From positions 379,501 through 443,500 of the forward strand of contig NZ_CKYA01000001.1 in NCBI RefSeq assembly GCF_001113365.1: DNA of 64,000 nt. Direction: 5' to 3'. Source of the stretch: Streptococcus pneumoniae. GTDB taxonomy: Bacteria; Bacillota; Bacilli; Lactobacillales; Streptococcaceae. Positions 32,458 to 41,124 of this stretch are shown in pieces. Numbering within the stretch: position 1 is the stretch's first letter; each line of letters starts with the position of its first letter. A program made the translations under genes and the position numbers. The notes under the pieces were generated by a model. It saw only the letters and a list, made by a program, of their open reading frames with translations. It had not been told where the DNA came from and searched no databases.

Positions 32458-33103
32458 ACATGTAATAAACAATGGCGATGTATTGGAGGGCAGATGCTGC
32501 TAGGATAAAGAGATGCCAAATCATGTGGAAATAAGGTTTTTTCTTGGCGTAAAATCCAGCTCCAACTGTGTAAGAGAGTCCGCCAGTTACCATGAGACTC
32601 CAGAAAATTGGTGTCGTTTGACTGATAATGGCAGGAATGATAGCTAGAACCAACCAGCCCATAATCAGGTAAAGAGCAAGGCTGAATTTCTCATTGACCT
32701 TTTTAGCAAAGATTTTATAGAGAATACCAAAGATGGTTGTTCCCCATTGGATGGCAATAATCAGATAGCCAAACCAGTTATTCATCAAGGTCAAGACGAC
32801 TGGCGTGTAAGAGCCAGCAATGGCGACATAAATCATAGAATGGTCGATGATTCTCAAGACATATTTGTGGGTCGAACCATAGGCCATAGAGTGGTAAATG
32901 GTGGATGATAGGAACATGAGAAAGAGACTGATGACGAAAATGGAAACGCCGATAGAGGATAAAAATCCATGTACTTCATAAGTATAGGTGGATGAAATAG
33001 GCAGTAAGATGAGCATGATGACGGCACCCACAGCATGGGTCACGCTATTAGCAATCTCCTCTCCAAAACTAAGTTGTTTACTGAGTTTAAGACTAGTGTT
33101 CAT
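32456..33103 (-). CDS. Hemolysin III family (PAQR-type) membrane protein (215 aa)
   Basis: A seven-helix integral membrane protein of the HlyIII/YqfA group within the PAQR superfamily. The conserved segment SSTIYHSM and the C-terminal HMIWHLFILAAS carry the putative metal-binding His residues, with Ser/Asp in the first helices. Despite the name, a hemolytic role is not established for most members. It overlaps the upstream DUF1836 gene by 4 nt (ATGA), so the two form a small leftward operon. Confidence 0.85.
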   Translation of the reverse strand: MNTSLKLSKQLSFGEEIANSVTHAVGAVIMLILLPISSTYTYEVHGFLSSIGVSIFVISLFLMFLSSTIYHSMAYGSTHKYVLRIIDHSMIYVAIAGSYTPVVLTLMNNWFGYLIIAIQWGTTIFGILYKIFAKKVNEKFSLALYLIMGWLVLAIIPAIISQTTPIFWSLMVTGGLSYTVGAGFYAKKKPYFHMIWHLFILAASALQYIAIVYYM

Positions 33104-33546
33104 TTGATTACCTCCTCTTGAGTATGATGGATTAAGGCTAGGGTTTGATGATAGAGTTTAACGGTTTGGCAGCTGGTTTGAATAATGGGGTTAGCTGGAT
33201 CCATTCCTTGGTTCATGTAGTCCACAAAAGCATCGTAGAGTTGCTCTGAACTTGCTTGAGTTTGTAGAGTATTCAGTGTCTGGGCTATTTCTTGAATAGA
33301 AAAGACAGACTTGAGGGTTGTGATAGCAATCAAACGGGCAATCTGTTGGCGTTGGTATTTTTTCTTGTCAGGCTTTGTCAGGTAACCATGTTTGACATAG
33401 TTATTGACCATGGATGCTGTTAGGCCCTTGTCTTTATCTGGAGAGACAGGAGCGCAGACCTGATTGACATAGAGCAAAACCTGGTCCAGATAGAGGTCAA
33501 TATTTGGAATTTCTGCCCATTTTGGGTAGGAAAAGGTAGTTTTCAT
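33100..33546 (-). CDS. DUF1836 domain protein, putative DNA-binding (148 aa)
   Basis: Matches the DUF1836 pattern: an N-terminal IDLYLDQVLLYVNQ, then SMVNNYVKHGYLTKPDKKKY, which resembles a MerR-like winged helix, and a helical C-terminus. Function is unknown. ATG 33546 has AAGGAG 7 nt upstream; a TTG two codons earlier is less likely. It is cotranscribed with the hemolysin III gene through a 4-nt overlap. Confidence 0.75.
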   Translation of the reverse strand: MKTTFSYPKWAEIPNIDLYLDQVLLYVNQVCAPVSPDKDKGLTASMVNNYVKHGYLTKPDKKKYQRQQIARLIAITTLKSVFSIQEIAQTLNTLQTQASSEQLYDAFVDYMNQGMDPANPIIQTSCQTVKLYHQTLALIHHTQEEVIK

Positions 33547-33680
33547 TTCCAACTCCTTTTTATCTAGTTTTAATAACTAGATTATAAAATAATAAAAATA
33601 GAAAGTCAAGTTTTAACTGCTTGTAGAAAGACTTAAATTATGCTATGATGGGAGAAACTAGTCAGAAATGAGGAGAAAAG

Positions 33681-34175
33681 ATGGAAATTCGTTTAGCTTT
33701 TCCAAATGAAGTAGATACCATCATGCAGATGATGGAGGATGCTAAAAAATGTTTAGCAGATGCTGGTAGTGACCAGTGGCAAAATGGTTATCCAAATGCT
33801 GATATTATTATTGAAGATATTATCTCAGGTCAAGCTTACGTAGCCTTGGAAGAGGGAGAACTACTAGCCTATGCTGCTGTGACCAAGAGTCCAGAGGCAG
33901 CCTATGAAGCCATTTATGAAGGCAACTGGCAAGCTGGGGGGTCAGAGTACCTAGTCTTTCATCGTATTGCTGTGGCAGCAGATGTGCAGGGACAGGGAGT
34001 TGCTCAAACCTTCTTAGAGGGCTTAATTGAAGGATTTGATTATCTTGATTTTCGTTCAGATACGCATGCAGAAAACAAAGCTATGCAACATATTTTTGAA
34101 AAACTCGGTTTTAAACAGGTTGGTAAGGTTCCAGTTGATGGCGAACGCTTGGCCTATCAAAAATTGAAGAAATAA
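33681..34175 (+). CDS. GNAT family N-acetyltransferase (164 aa)
   Basis: A GNAT fold: IRLAFPNEVDTIMQMM at the N-terminus, the acetyl-CoA motif A in HRIAVAADVQGQGVAQTFL (Q-x-x-G-x-A), and the C-terminal FEKLGFKQVG. Substrate unknown. ATG 33681 follows GAGGAGAAA. The TAA stop shares one base with the ATG of ogt, so the two are coupled. Confidence 0.85.
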   Translation: MEIRLAFPNEVDTIMQMMEDAKKCLADAGSDQWQNGYPNADIIIEDIISGQAYVALEEGELLAYAAVTKSPEAAYEAIYEGNWQAGGSEYLVFHRIAVAADVQGQGVAQTFLEGLIEGFDYLDFRSDTHAENKAMQHIFEKLGFKQVGKVPVDGERLAYQKLKK

Positions 34176-34684
34176 TGCCAAAGAAGTACGCAAAAATGCT
34201 CTACTCTTCGCCGATTGGCTGCATTTCTCTTGTAGCTGATGACCAGTATTTGTATGGCATTTGGGTGCAGGAGCAGAAGCATTTTGAGAGGGGACTAGGA
34301 GATGAAACGATAGAAGAACTTGTTAGTCATCCCATTTTAGATCCAGTTATTGCTTGCTTAGATGCTTACTTTAAAGGCAAGTCTCGGAATTTATCCGACT
34401 TGCCCTTGGCTCCAATCGGAACGGATTTTGAAAAGCGAGTTTGGGACTATTTACAGGGAATTCCTTATGGTCAGACAGTGACCTATGGACAAATAGCGAA
34501 AGACCTACAAGTGGCTTCTGCCCAAGCAATTGGTGGAGCAGTGGGACGTAATCCTTGGTCTATCCTAGTACCTTGTCATCGTGTGCTGGGAGCAGACAAG
34601 CGTTTGACAGGCTATGCTGCAGGAGTAGAAAAGAAAGCTTGGCTCTTGGAGCATGAAGGCGCAGATTTTAAAGATATAAAATAG
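34175..34684 (+). CDS. ogt: Methylated-DNA--protein-cysteine methyltransferase (169 aa)
   Basis: Repairs O6-methylguanine by transfer of the methyl group to its own Cys. The active site PCHRV has Cys134; upstream are FEKRVWDYLQGIPYGQTVTY and the DNA-binding helix-turn-helix AIGGAVGRNP, with GYAAGVEKKAWLLEHE after it. Length is normal. It overlaps the GNAT gene by one base (TAATG) and is 12 nt from the next gene. Confidence 0.95.
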   Translation: MPKKYAKMLYSSPIGCISLVADDQYLYGIWVQEQKHFERGLGDETIEELVSHPILDPVIACLDAYFKGKSRNLSDLPLAPIGTDFEKRVWDYLQGIPYGQTVTYGQIAKDLQVASAQAIGGAVGRNPWSILVPCHRVLGADKRLTGYAAGVEKKAWLLEHEGADFKDIK

Positions 34685-34696
34685 AAAGTGAAAGGC

Positions 34697-35053
34697 ATGT
34701 TAGAATTTATCGAATACCCAAAATGTTCAACTTGTAAAAAAGCAAAACAAGAATTAAACCAACTCGGTGTGGACTATAAAGCCGTCCATATCGTCGAAGA
34801 AACACCTAGCCAAGAAGTCATTTTAAACTGGCTAGAAAACTCAGGTTTTGAGTTGAAGCAATTTTTCAACACCAGTGGAATCAAATACCGTGAATTAGGG
34901 CTGAAAGATAAGGTAGGAAGCCTGTCAAACCAAGAAGCAGCTCAGTTGCTAGCAAGTGACGGTATGTTGTTAAAACGCCCCATTTTAGTAGAAAATGGAA
35001 CTGTTAAGCAAATCGGTTATCGAAAAGCTTACGAAGAATTGGGATTGAAATAG
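34697..35053 (+). CDS. ArsC/Spx-family protein (arsenate reductase-like) (118 aa)
   Basis: Thioredoxin-like ArsC family: IEYPKCSTCKKAKQEL gives a CxxC at residues 8-11, followed by FNTSGIKYRE and LLKRPILVENG (the conserved RP). In Firmicutes such proteins are either arsenate reductase-like or Spx-like RNA polymerase binders; this one is closer to the YusI/arsenate-reductase-like group by length and motif, but I cannot separate them with certainty. ATG 34697 is favoured over a GTG three codons upstream. Third gene in the GNAT-ogt operon. Confidence 0.8.
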   Translation: MLEFIEYPKCSTCKKAKQELNQLGVDYKAVHIVEETPSQEVILNWLENSGFELKQFFNTSGIKYRELGLKDKVGSLSNQEAAQLLASDGMLLKRPILVENGTVKQIGYRKAYEELGLK

Positions 35054-35054
35054 T

Positions 35055-35081
35055 TTTTATCTATCTCTTTGATAGATAAAA
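35055..35081 (+). terminator. Terminator after the ArsC-like gene
   Basis: TTTTATCTATC pairs with GATAGATAAAA around TCTTT, directly after the stop codon. Confidence 0.65.
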
Positions 35082-35210
35082 TATATAGCCTCCCTGTTTC
35101 AAAGTATGATAAACTAGTAGGTAGACAAAGTCTGTACCTGACCGTAGCAAATAATTTCATTGACGGCAGAAGTATGGTAGAATGAATCATTATCAGGAGA
35201 GGATGTTTTT

Positions 35211-36011
35211 ATGAATGTTACAACGATTTTAGCATCAGATTGGTACCAAAACTTGATGCAATTGATTCCGGATGGCAAGCTGTTTAGCCTGCGTTCGGTC
35301 TTTGATGGAATTCCAAGAATTGTCCAACAACTTCCAATAACGATTATGTTGACCATTGGTGGTGCCCTTTTTGGCTTGGTTTTGGCACTTCTTTTTGCCA
35401 TTGTGAAGATCAATCGTGTCAAGATTTTATATCCCTTGCAGGCCTTCTTTGTTAGTTTCTTAAAAGGGACACCGATTTTAGTGCAACTCATGTTGACCTA
35501 CTACGGAATTCCTTTGGCTTTGAAAGCTCTCAATCAGCAATGGGGTACTGGTCTCAATATCAATGCGATTCCAGCTGCTGCTTTTGCGATTGTCGCCTTT
35601 GCCTTTAATGAGGCAGCTTATGCTAGTGAAACCATTCGTGCAGCCATTCTCTCAGTTAATCCTGGTGAGATTGAGGCGGCACGCAGTCTGGGCATGACCC
35701 GAGCACAAGTTTATCGTCGAGTGATTATTCCAAATGCAGCAGTTGTGGCGACTCCAACCTTAATCAATTCCCTCATCGGCTTGACCAAGGGAACTTCCCT
35801 AGCCTTTAGTGCGGGTGTTGTGGAAGTCTTTGCCCAAGCTCAGATTTTGGGTGGTGCCGATTATCGTTACTTTGAACGCTTCATCTCCGTTGCCCTTGTT
35901 TATTGGGTAGTCAATATTGGAATTGAGAGCCTCGGTCGTTTCATCGAGAGAAAAATGGCTATTTCTGCACCTGATACAGTGCAAACAGATGTGAAAGGAG
36001 ACCTTCGTTAA
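35211..36011 (+). CDS. Amino-acid ABC transporter permease (266 aa)
   Basis: HisMQ-type permease with about five membrane helices. The EAA loop is seen in VNPGEIEAARSLGMTRAQVYRRVIIPNA, which contacts the ATPase. ATG 35211 has AGGAGAGG. Its TAA stop shares one base with the ATP-binding gene. There is no substrate-binding protein gene in the window, so the receptor is encoded elsewhere. Polar amino-acid or glutamine/cystine class, not resolvable here. Confidence 0.9.
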   Translation: MNVTTILASDWYQNLMQLIPDGKLFSLRSVFDGIPRIVQQLPITIMLTIGGALFGLVLALLFAIVKINRVKILYPLQAFFVSFLKGTPILVQLMLTYYGIPLALKALNQQWGTGLNINAIPAAAFAIVAFAFNEAAYASETIRAAILSVNPGEIEAARSLGMTRAQVYRRVIIPNAAVVATPTLINSLIGLTKGTSLAFSAGVVEVFAQAQILGGADYRYFERFISVALVYWVVNIGIESLGRFIERKMAISAPDTVQTDVKGDLR

Positions 36012-36754
36012 TGATTAAGATTTCGAATTTAAGCAAATCCTTTTCAGGACAGACTGTCTTGGATCATCTGAACTTGGATATTCAAAAAGGGGAAGTTGTA
36101 GCCTTGATTGGTTCTTCAGGAGCTGGAAAATCAACTTTTCTTCGTAGTCTCAATTATCTTGAAACACCTGACAGTGGCTCTATTCAGATTGATGATTTCT
36201 CAGTTGATTTTTCTAAAATCACTCAAGAAGAGATCCTTGCCCTTCGTCGTAAGCTGTCTATGGTTTTCCAGCAGTTTAATTTGTTTGAACGCCGTACAGC
36301 ACTTGATAATGTGAAAGAAGGCTTGCTTGTTGTCAAGAAATTGTCTGATCAAGAAGCAACCAAGATTGCTAAGGAAGAGTTGGCTAAGGTTGGGCTTTCT
36401 GACCGTGAAAACCATTATCCTCGCCATTTATCAGGTGGACAAAAGCAACGGGTTGCCCTAGCGCGTGCGCTTGCTATGAAACCAGATGTCTTGCTCTTAG
36501 ACGAACCAACTTCAGCTCTTGACCCAGAATTGGTCGGTGAAGTAGAAAAATCTATTGCAGATGCTGCTAAGTCAGGTCAGACCATGATTTTGGTCAGTCA
36601 CGATATGTCCTTTGTAGCCCAAGTGGCTGATAAGATTCTATTTTTAGATAAGGGGAAAATCATCGAGTCTGGAACACCGGATGAGATTATTCACCATCCT
36701 AAAGAAGAGCGGACAAAAGAATTCTTCGCTAGTTACAAACGGACTTATATTTGA
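36011..36754 (+). CDS. Amino-acid ABC transporter ATP-binding protein (247 aa)
   Basis: ABC ATPase of the polar amino-acid class: Walker A GSSGAGKST at about residues 35-43, Q-loop VFQQFNLF, signature LSGGQKQRVALARALA, Walker B DVLLLDEPTSALDPE, and switch His in LVSHD. Coupled to the permease by a one-base overlap. A TATAAT at 36755-36760 just after its stop may start transcription of the next gene. Confidence 0.95.
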   Translation: MIKISNLSKSFSGQTVLDHLNLDIQKGEVVALIGSSGAGKSTFLRSLNYLETPDSGSIQIDDFSVDFSKITQEEILALRRKLSMVFQQFNLFERRTALDNVKEGLLVVKKLSDQEATKIAKEELAKVGLSDRENHYPRHLSGGQKQRVALARALAMKPDVLLLDEPTSALDPELVGEVEKSIADAAKSGQTMILVSHDMSFVAQVADKILFLDKGKIIESGTPDEIIHHPKEERTKEFFASYKRTYI

Positions 36755-36769
36755 TATAATAGATAAAGG

Positions 36770-36801
36770 AAAACTCAGTTAGCTGGACTAGCTGAGTTTA
36801 C
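36770..36801 (+). terminator. Probable terminator after the ABC transporter genes
   Basis: AAACTCAGTTAGC pairs with CTAGCTGAGTTT (one mismatch), then TACTCTTT. The T run is weak. Confidence 0.5.
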
Positions 36802-36831
36802 TCTTTAAAAAAGATAGAAATGAGAGAAAGC

Positions 36832-37056
36832 ATGCTACTGCAACTATTTTCTTTATATTTCGAGAGTTTGATCTTGACCACCATCCTCGTCCTGATTTTT
36901 TTAGGGATTTGGATTGGACTAAGAGCCATGTCGGGAGTTGATAAGACAGCTAAGGCTCGCCAAGCCCATCTCTATGATATGATTATGATTGGAGTCTTGG
37001 TTGTTCCAGTATTATCCTTTGCGGTTATGAGTTTAATTCTTGTTTTCAAGGCATAA
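36832..37056 (+). CDS. DUF4059 family small membrane protein (74 aa)
   Basis: Two predicted membrane helices (SLILTTILVLIFLGIWIGL and MIGVLVVPVLSFAVMSLIL) around a short basic cytoplasmic loop. It matches the streptococcal DUF4059 pattern and regularly precedes trxB. Function is unknown. ATG 36832 follows GAGAAAG; the ATG at 36820 overlaps that site. Confidence 0.75.
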   Translation: MLLQLFSLYFESLILTTILVLIFLGIWIGLRAMSGVDKTAKARQAHLYDMIMIGVLVVPVLSFAVMSLILVFKA

Positions 37057-37121
37057 TCCTTGCTTGATTGACAAGAAAGAGTTAGAATAAAGATAGTTAC
37101 AACAAGAAAGAAGGAATCTAT

Positions 37122-38033
37122 ATGTACGATACTATTATTATCGGTGCTGGACCTGCAGGGATGACTGCAGCCTTGTATGCTGCTCGCAGCAATCTGAAAG
37201 TAGCCTTGATTGAAGGTGGTCTGCCAGGTGGTCAGATGAATAATACCTCTGATATTGAAAATTACCCTGGATACGCTAATATTAGTGGACCAGAATTGGC
37301 TGAAAAGATGTTTGAACCACTTGAAAATCTTGGTGTTGAGCACATTTATGCTTATGTTGAAAATGTCGAAGATCATGGTGATTTTAAGAAAGTAATTACT
37401 GATGACCAAACATATGAAACGCGTACAGTTATCGTAGCAACTGGTTCTAAACACCGTCCTTTGGGAGTGCCTGGAGAAGAAGAACTGAACAGTCGAGGTG
37501 TTTCTTACTGTGCCGTGTGTGATGGTGCTTTCTTCCGTGACCAAGATTTGTTGGTAGTTGGTGGGGGAGATTCAGCTGTTGAAGAAGCCCTCTTCTTGAC
37601 TCGTTTTGCTAAGACTGTTACCATTGTTCACCGTCGTGACCAGCTTCGTGCACAAAAAGTGTTACAAGACCGCGCCTTTGCGAATGAGAAAATCAGCTTT
37701 ATCTGGGATTCTGTAGTCAAGGAAATCAAGGGTGAAAACAGAGTAGAATCTGTCGTTTTTGAAAATGTGAAAACAGGTCAAGTGACAGAGCAAGCCTTCG
37801 GTGGTGTCTTTATCTATGTTGGTTTGGACCCTGTTAGCGATTTTGTTAAAGAATTGAATATCCAAGATCAAGCAGGCTGGATTGTGACAGATAACCATAT
37901 GAAAACTGCAGTTGACGGTATCTTTGCAGTTGGAGATGTTCGCTTGAAAGACCTTCGCCAAGTAACAACAGCAGTTGGAGATGGAGCTATCGCTGGTCAA
38001 GAAGCCTATAAATTTATCACAGAACATAGTTAA
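37122..38033 (+). CDS. trxB: Thioredoxin-disulfide reductase (303 aa)
   Basis: NADPH-dependent FAD enzyme that reduces thioredoxin. Seen are the FAD loop IIGAGPAGMTAALYAAR, the redox-active CAVC at residues 130-133, the NADPH loop VVGGGDSAVEEALF, and FAVGDVR near the C-terminus. ATG 37122 has AAGAAGGAA upstream. Followed immediately by a BOX element whose first bases touch the stop codon. Confidence 0.97.
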   Translation: MYDTIIIGAGPAGMTAALYAARSNLKVALIEGGLPGGQMNNTSDIENYPGYANISGPELAEKMFEPLENLGVEHIYAYVENVEDHGDFKKVITDDQTYETRTVIVATGSKHRPLGVPGEEELNSRGVSYCAVCDGAFFRDQDLLVVGGGDSAVEEALFLTRFAKTVTIVHRRDQLRAQKVLQDRAFANEKISFIWDSVVKEIKGENRVESVVFENVKTGQVTEQAFGGVFIYVGLDPVSDFVKELNIQDQAGWIVTDNHMKTAVDGIFAVGDVRLKDLRQVTTAVGDGAIAGQEAYKFITEHS

Positions 38034-38185
38034 TACACTTCGAAAACCTCTTCAAACCACGTCAGCTTCGCTTTGCCGTAGGTATATGTAACTGACTTCG
38101 TCAGTTCTATCCACAACCTCAAAACAGTGTTTTGAGCTGTCTACAGTTAGCTTCCTAGTTTGCTCTTTGATTTTCATTGAGTATA
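38033..38185 (-). repeat. BOX element (boxA-boxB-boxC) between trxB and rlmB
   Basis: On the minus strand boxA (TATACTCAATGAAAATCAAA) is followed by one boxB with the ACTGACGAAGTCAGT-type hairpin and by boxC (TGACGTGGTTTGAAGAGGTT). It lies between two convergent genes. Confidence 0.85.
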
Positions 38186-38190
38186 ATCAT

Positions 38191-38226
38191 AAAAAAGTTT
38201 CCAATCAGATGACTGGAAACTTTTTT
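38191..38226. terminator. Bidirectional terminator between trxB and rlmB
   Basis: AAAAAAGTTTCCA pairs with TGGAAACTTTTTT. It overlaps the last codons of rlmB on the minus strand. Confidence 0.85.
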
Positions 38227-38953
38227 ATAGTCTATTTCGGAAAACTTCGTACATGAGAATGGCTGCAGCAACACTGGCATTAAGGCTTTGAACATGTCCA
38301 TTCATCGGAATGGTAATCATTTCATCGACCTGTTTTTTGATGTTGCTAGAGATACCTTTTCCTTCATTTCCGATGATGAGGGCGATTTTTCCTTTTGTAT
38401 TCCACTTGTGGCAAGGAGTACCGTTCATATCCGTTCCAAAGGTCCAGAAGCCTTCATCCTTGAGTTTGTCTAGAGTTTGGCTTAGGTTGGTCACTCGGGC
38501 AATGGGAACGTGTTCAATAGCACCTGTGGCCGTTTTGGCAACGACAGGAGTAACTCCGACAGCACGGTGCTTGGGAATGATGACACCTGAAACGTTGGTC
38601 GCATCGGCTGTTCTCAGGATGGAGCCTAGGTTGTGAGGATCAGTTAAGCCATCCAGAATCAATAGAAGTGGATTTTCTTCTTGGCGTGTTTTTGCTAGGA
38701 TGTGATCCAACTCGCTATAGGCAAATTCAGATACTCGTAGAACAAAACCTTGGTGGACAGCACTTTCAGTCATCTCAGAGAGGGATTTTTTTGATGTCCA
38801 AGAAATGGACACCTTCTTTTCTGTAGCTAGTTCCTTGACTTTCTCAACGTTCTTACCTCGGAGATCTTCTTGGAGGTAGAGTTTGTTTCCAGTGTTTGCA
38901 AGGAGGGCTTCGGTAACGGCGTGGACGCCATAGACAATATCATTTGTTTTCAT
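38225..38953 (-). CDS. rlmB: 23S rRNA (guanosine-2'-O-)-methyltransferase RlmB / TrmH group 3 (242 aa)
   Basis: SPOUT-class RNA 2'-O-ribose methyltransferase. N-terminal substrate domain begins NDIVYGVHAVTEALL; the knot domain shows DGLTDPHNLGSILRTADA (motif 1), GKIALIIGNEGKGIS (motif 2) and IPMNGHVQSLNASVAAAILMYE (motif 3). ATG 38953 gives the family length; a longer frame to 38986 would read through the promoter. The -10 TATAAT lies 6 nt before the ATG and no full ribosome site is available, so the message may be leaderless. Confidence 0.9.
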   Translation of the reverse strand: MKTNDIVYGVHAVTEALLANTGNKLYLQEDLRGKNVEKVKELATEKKVSISWTSKKSLSEMTESAVHQGFVLRVSEFAYSELDHILAKTRQEENPLLLILDGLTDPHNLGSILRTADATNVSGVIIPKHRAVGVTPVVAKTATGAIEHVPIARVTNLSQTLDKLKDEGFWTFGTDMNGTPCHKWNTKGKIALIIGNEGKGISSNIKKQVDEMITIPMNGHVQSLNASVAAAILMYEVFRNRL

Positions 38954-38959
38954 GCCTCT

Positions 38960-38968
38960 ATTATAACA
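38960..38968 (-). promoter_or_regulatory. Extended -10 promoter of rlmB next to its start codon
   Basis: On the minus strand TGT-TATAAT ends at 38960, six bases before the rlmB ATG. The element abuts the terminator of def. The predicted transcript starts at or beside the ATG. Confidence 0.5.
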
Positions 38969-38969
38969 C

Positions 38970-38995
38970 AAAACCCCGTCTTGCAACGGGATTTT
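38970..38995 (-). terminator. Terminator after def
   Basis: On the minus strand CCCGT and ACGGG form the stem, flanked by AAAAT and GTTTTG. It starts 3 nt after the def stop codon. Confidence 0.65.
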
Positions 38996-38997
38996 CT

Positions 38998-39609
38998 TTA
39001 TTCTAGAATTAGTAAACCATCTTTAACTGCAAATGGGTCTTTTTCATTGATGCGATCGTAAAACATGATACCGTTGATGTGGTCAATTTCATGCTGAACA
39101 ACGATGGAGTTGTAGCCTTTGAGTTTGATACGGTGTTTTTCTCCATCCTTGTCAAAGTAGTCAACAGTAACGCGGGCATGGCGCACCACATAGCCAGGCA
39201 CGTTGCGGTCAACAGAGAGGCAACCTTCTCCTTCACCAAGAGCAGCGTCTTGAACAGAGTGAGAGACGATTTTTGGATTGTACATAATGGCTTGCAAATC
39301 GTAGGCTTCCTCTGGAGTTTCGCCTTCTTCGACAATATTAGGCACCAAAACAGCGATAATGCGTTTTGAGATATCCAATTGAGGAGCAGCCAGTCCAACC
39401 CCACCGCGTAGCCCCATCTTTTCAGCCATGACAGGATCTTGGGAATGTTTAAGGAATTGCATCATCTTTTCGCCAAGGATGATTTCTTGGTCAGACAAGG
39501 GAAAAGTGACTTCCTCAGCAACCGCGCGTAGAGTTGGGTTCCCTTCGCGGATAATATCGTTCATATCAATTAAGTGAGCAGCTTTTGTAATACGTTCTAT
39601 AGCAGACAT
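38998..39609 (-). CDS. def: Peptide deformylase (203 aa)
   Basis: Removes the N-formyl group from new proteins. The three motifs are present: GVGLAAPQ, EGCLSV with the metal-binding Cys, and QHEIDHING with the two His ligands and the catalytic Glu. The length of about 203 residues is the long Gram-positive form. ATG 39609 follows AAAGGAG; the track upstream to 39624 has no better start. Single gene, ended by its own terminator. Confidence 0.96.
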   Translation of the reverse strand: MSAIERITKAAHLIDMNDIIREGNPTLRAVAEEVTFPLSDQEIILGEKMMQFLKHSQDPVMAEKMGLRGGVGLAAPQLDISKRIIAVLVPNIVEEGETPEEAYDLQAIMYNPKIVSHSVQDAALGEGEGCLSVDRNVPGYVVRHARVTVDYFDKDGEKHRIKLKGYNSIVVQHEIDHINGIMFYDRINEKDPFAVKDGLLILE

Positions 39610-39777
39610 TTTCTCTCCTTTCATTACCTCTACATGATAACATAAAATGACAAGGATTGAAAGTATTACAGCCTTTAGGATTTATAGAAAATAGATAGGA
39701 AGTTCAATTCAATTGTGAAAGAAATCCTTATCTGTGTTATAATAAAAAGAAAAGGCTTGCATAAGAAAGTAGGGAGA

Positions 39778-41103
39778 ATGAAGATGAAAAGAAGACAAGA
39801 TAGAAATCAGGGTGGTTTAGCTTTTCGTTTTATGAAGGGCTTGGTAAACTTTTTTAGGAGTTATCGCAAGTGGAGCAATAAAGGATTTGTGGCGGTACTC
39901 TTGCTAGCAGTTGCTTTATCAATGGGCTTGGTCTTGTTGTTTGAAAGTTTCCAAGGCGTGCCTCTGACCAGTCAAAAACGAGATACTATTTCTCAAGATG
40001 GGACTAAGCAAAAGTCTCAGGAGCAGGAAGAGGAAAAAACTGCCAGAATTATGGCCAACGGGGATTTGCTCTACCACGATGGACTTTTCTTTTCAGCTAA
40101 AAAAGAAGACGGTACCTATGACTTTCATGAGAATTTTGAGTATGTGACTCCTTGGCTTAAGCAAGCAGACTTAGCTATTGGTGACTTTGAAGGAACCATC
40201 AATAAGGATCATTATTTAGCGGGTTATCCTCTCTTTAATGCTCCTGCTGAAGTTATGGATGCCATTAAGGATGCAGGTTATCATGTGCTGGATTTAGCTC
40301 ATAATCATATTTTGGATTCGCAAATTGAGGGAGTTATTTCAACGGCCGATATTATTGAGAAAGCTGGAATCACTCCAATCGGAGTTTATACGCATGAATC
40401 ACGTGATCAGGCTCCGCTGGTCATTAAGGAAGTGAATGGTATCAAGGTTGCACTGTTAGCCTATTCCTATGGATTCAATGGAATTGAGCAGTATATTTCT
40501 CAGGAAGACTATAATCGTTATCTTTCAGATTTAAACGAAGATAAGATGAAGGCTGAAATTGAACGGGCAGAGAAGGAAGCAGATATCACCATTATCATGC
40601 CTCAGATGGGTGTTGAGTATCGCTTGGAACCAACTGAAGAACAAAAAGCTCTTTATCACAAGATGATTGATTGGGGGGCGGATATCATCTTTGGAGGGCA
40701 TCCTCACGTTGTTGAACCATCTGAAACGGTTGAAAAAGATGGAGAAAAGAAACTCATTATCTATTCAATGGGGAACTTCATTTCCAATCAACGAATTGAA
40801 TCTATGGGAGATGAAGAAAATGCTAAGTGGACTGAACGTGGCGTTCTCATGGACGTGACCATTAAGAAGAAGGATGGAAAAACAACTATCGGAACAGCTA
40901 AAGCTCATCCTACTTGGGTCAATCGAACACCAAAGGGAACCTTTTCACCAGAAGGCTATCCTTTATATCATTATCAAACCTATATCTTGGAAGATTTTAT
41001 AGAGGGCGGCAGTCATCGTGACCAATTAGATGAAGCGACTAAGGAACGAATTGATACAGCCTACAAAGAAATGAACGAACATGTGGGATTGAAGTGGGAT
41101 TAG
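39778..41103 (+). CDS. CapA family protein, membrane-anchored metallophosphatase-like (441 aa)
   Basis: A short basic cytoplasmic end (MKMKRRQDRNQGG), one transmembrane helix at about residues 38-56 and an extracellular CapA/PgsA domain (PF09587 type): ARIMANGDLLYH, LAIGDFEGTI, LDLAHNHILD, IMPQMGVEYRLEPTEEQ, IIFGGHPHVVEP and YSMGNFISNQ, which match the calcineurin-like metal-binding motifs. Relatives take part in poly-gamma-glutamate production, but no synthase genes are near, so the substrate is unknown. ATG 39778 follows AGGGAG; the TATAAT is at 39738-39743. First of an operon with a HAD and a GDSL gene. Confidence 0.85.
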   Translation: MKMKRRQDRNQGGLAFRFMKGLVNFFRSYRKWSNKGFVAVLLLAVALSMGLVLLFESFQGVPLTSQKRDTISQDGTKQKSQEQEEEKTARIMANGDLLYHDGLFFSAKKEDGTYDFHENFEYVTPWLKQADLAIGDFEGTINKDHYLAGYPLFNAPAEVMDAIKDAGYHVLDLAHNHILDSQIEGVISTADIIEKAGITPIGVYTHESRDQAPLVIKEVNGIKVALLAYSYGFNGIEQYISQEDYNRYLSDLNEDKMKAEIERAEKEADITIIMPQMGVEYRLEPTEEQKALYHKMIDWGADIIFGGHPHVVEPSETVEKDGEKKLIIYSMGNFISNQRIESMGDEENAKWTERGVLMDVTIKKKDGKTTIGTAKAHPTWVNRTPKGTFSPEGYPLYHYQTYILEDFIEGGSHRDQLDEATKERIDTAYKEMNEHVGLKWD

Positions 41104-41124
41104 CTTGAATCCAGAGGAAAGTAA

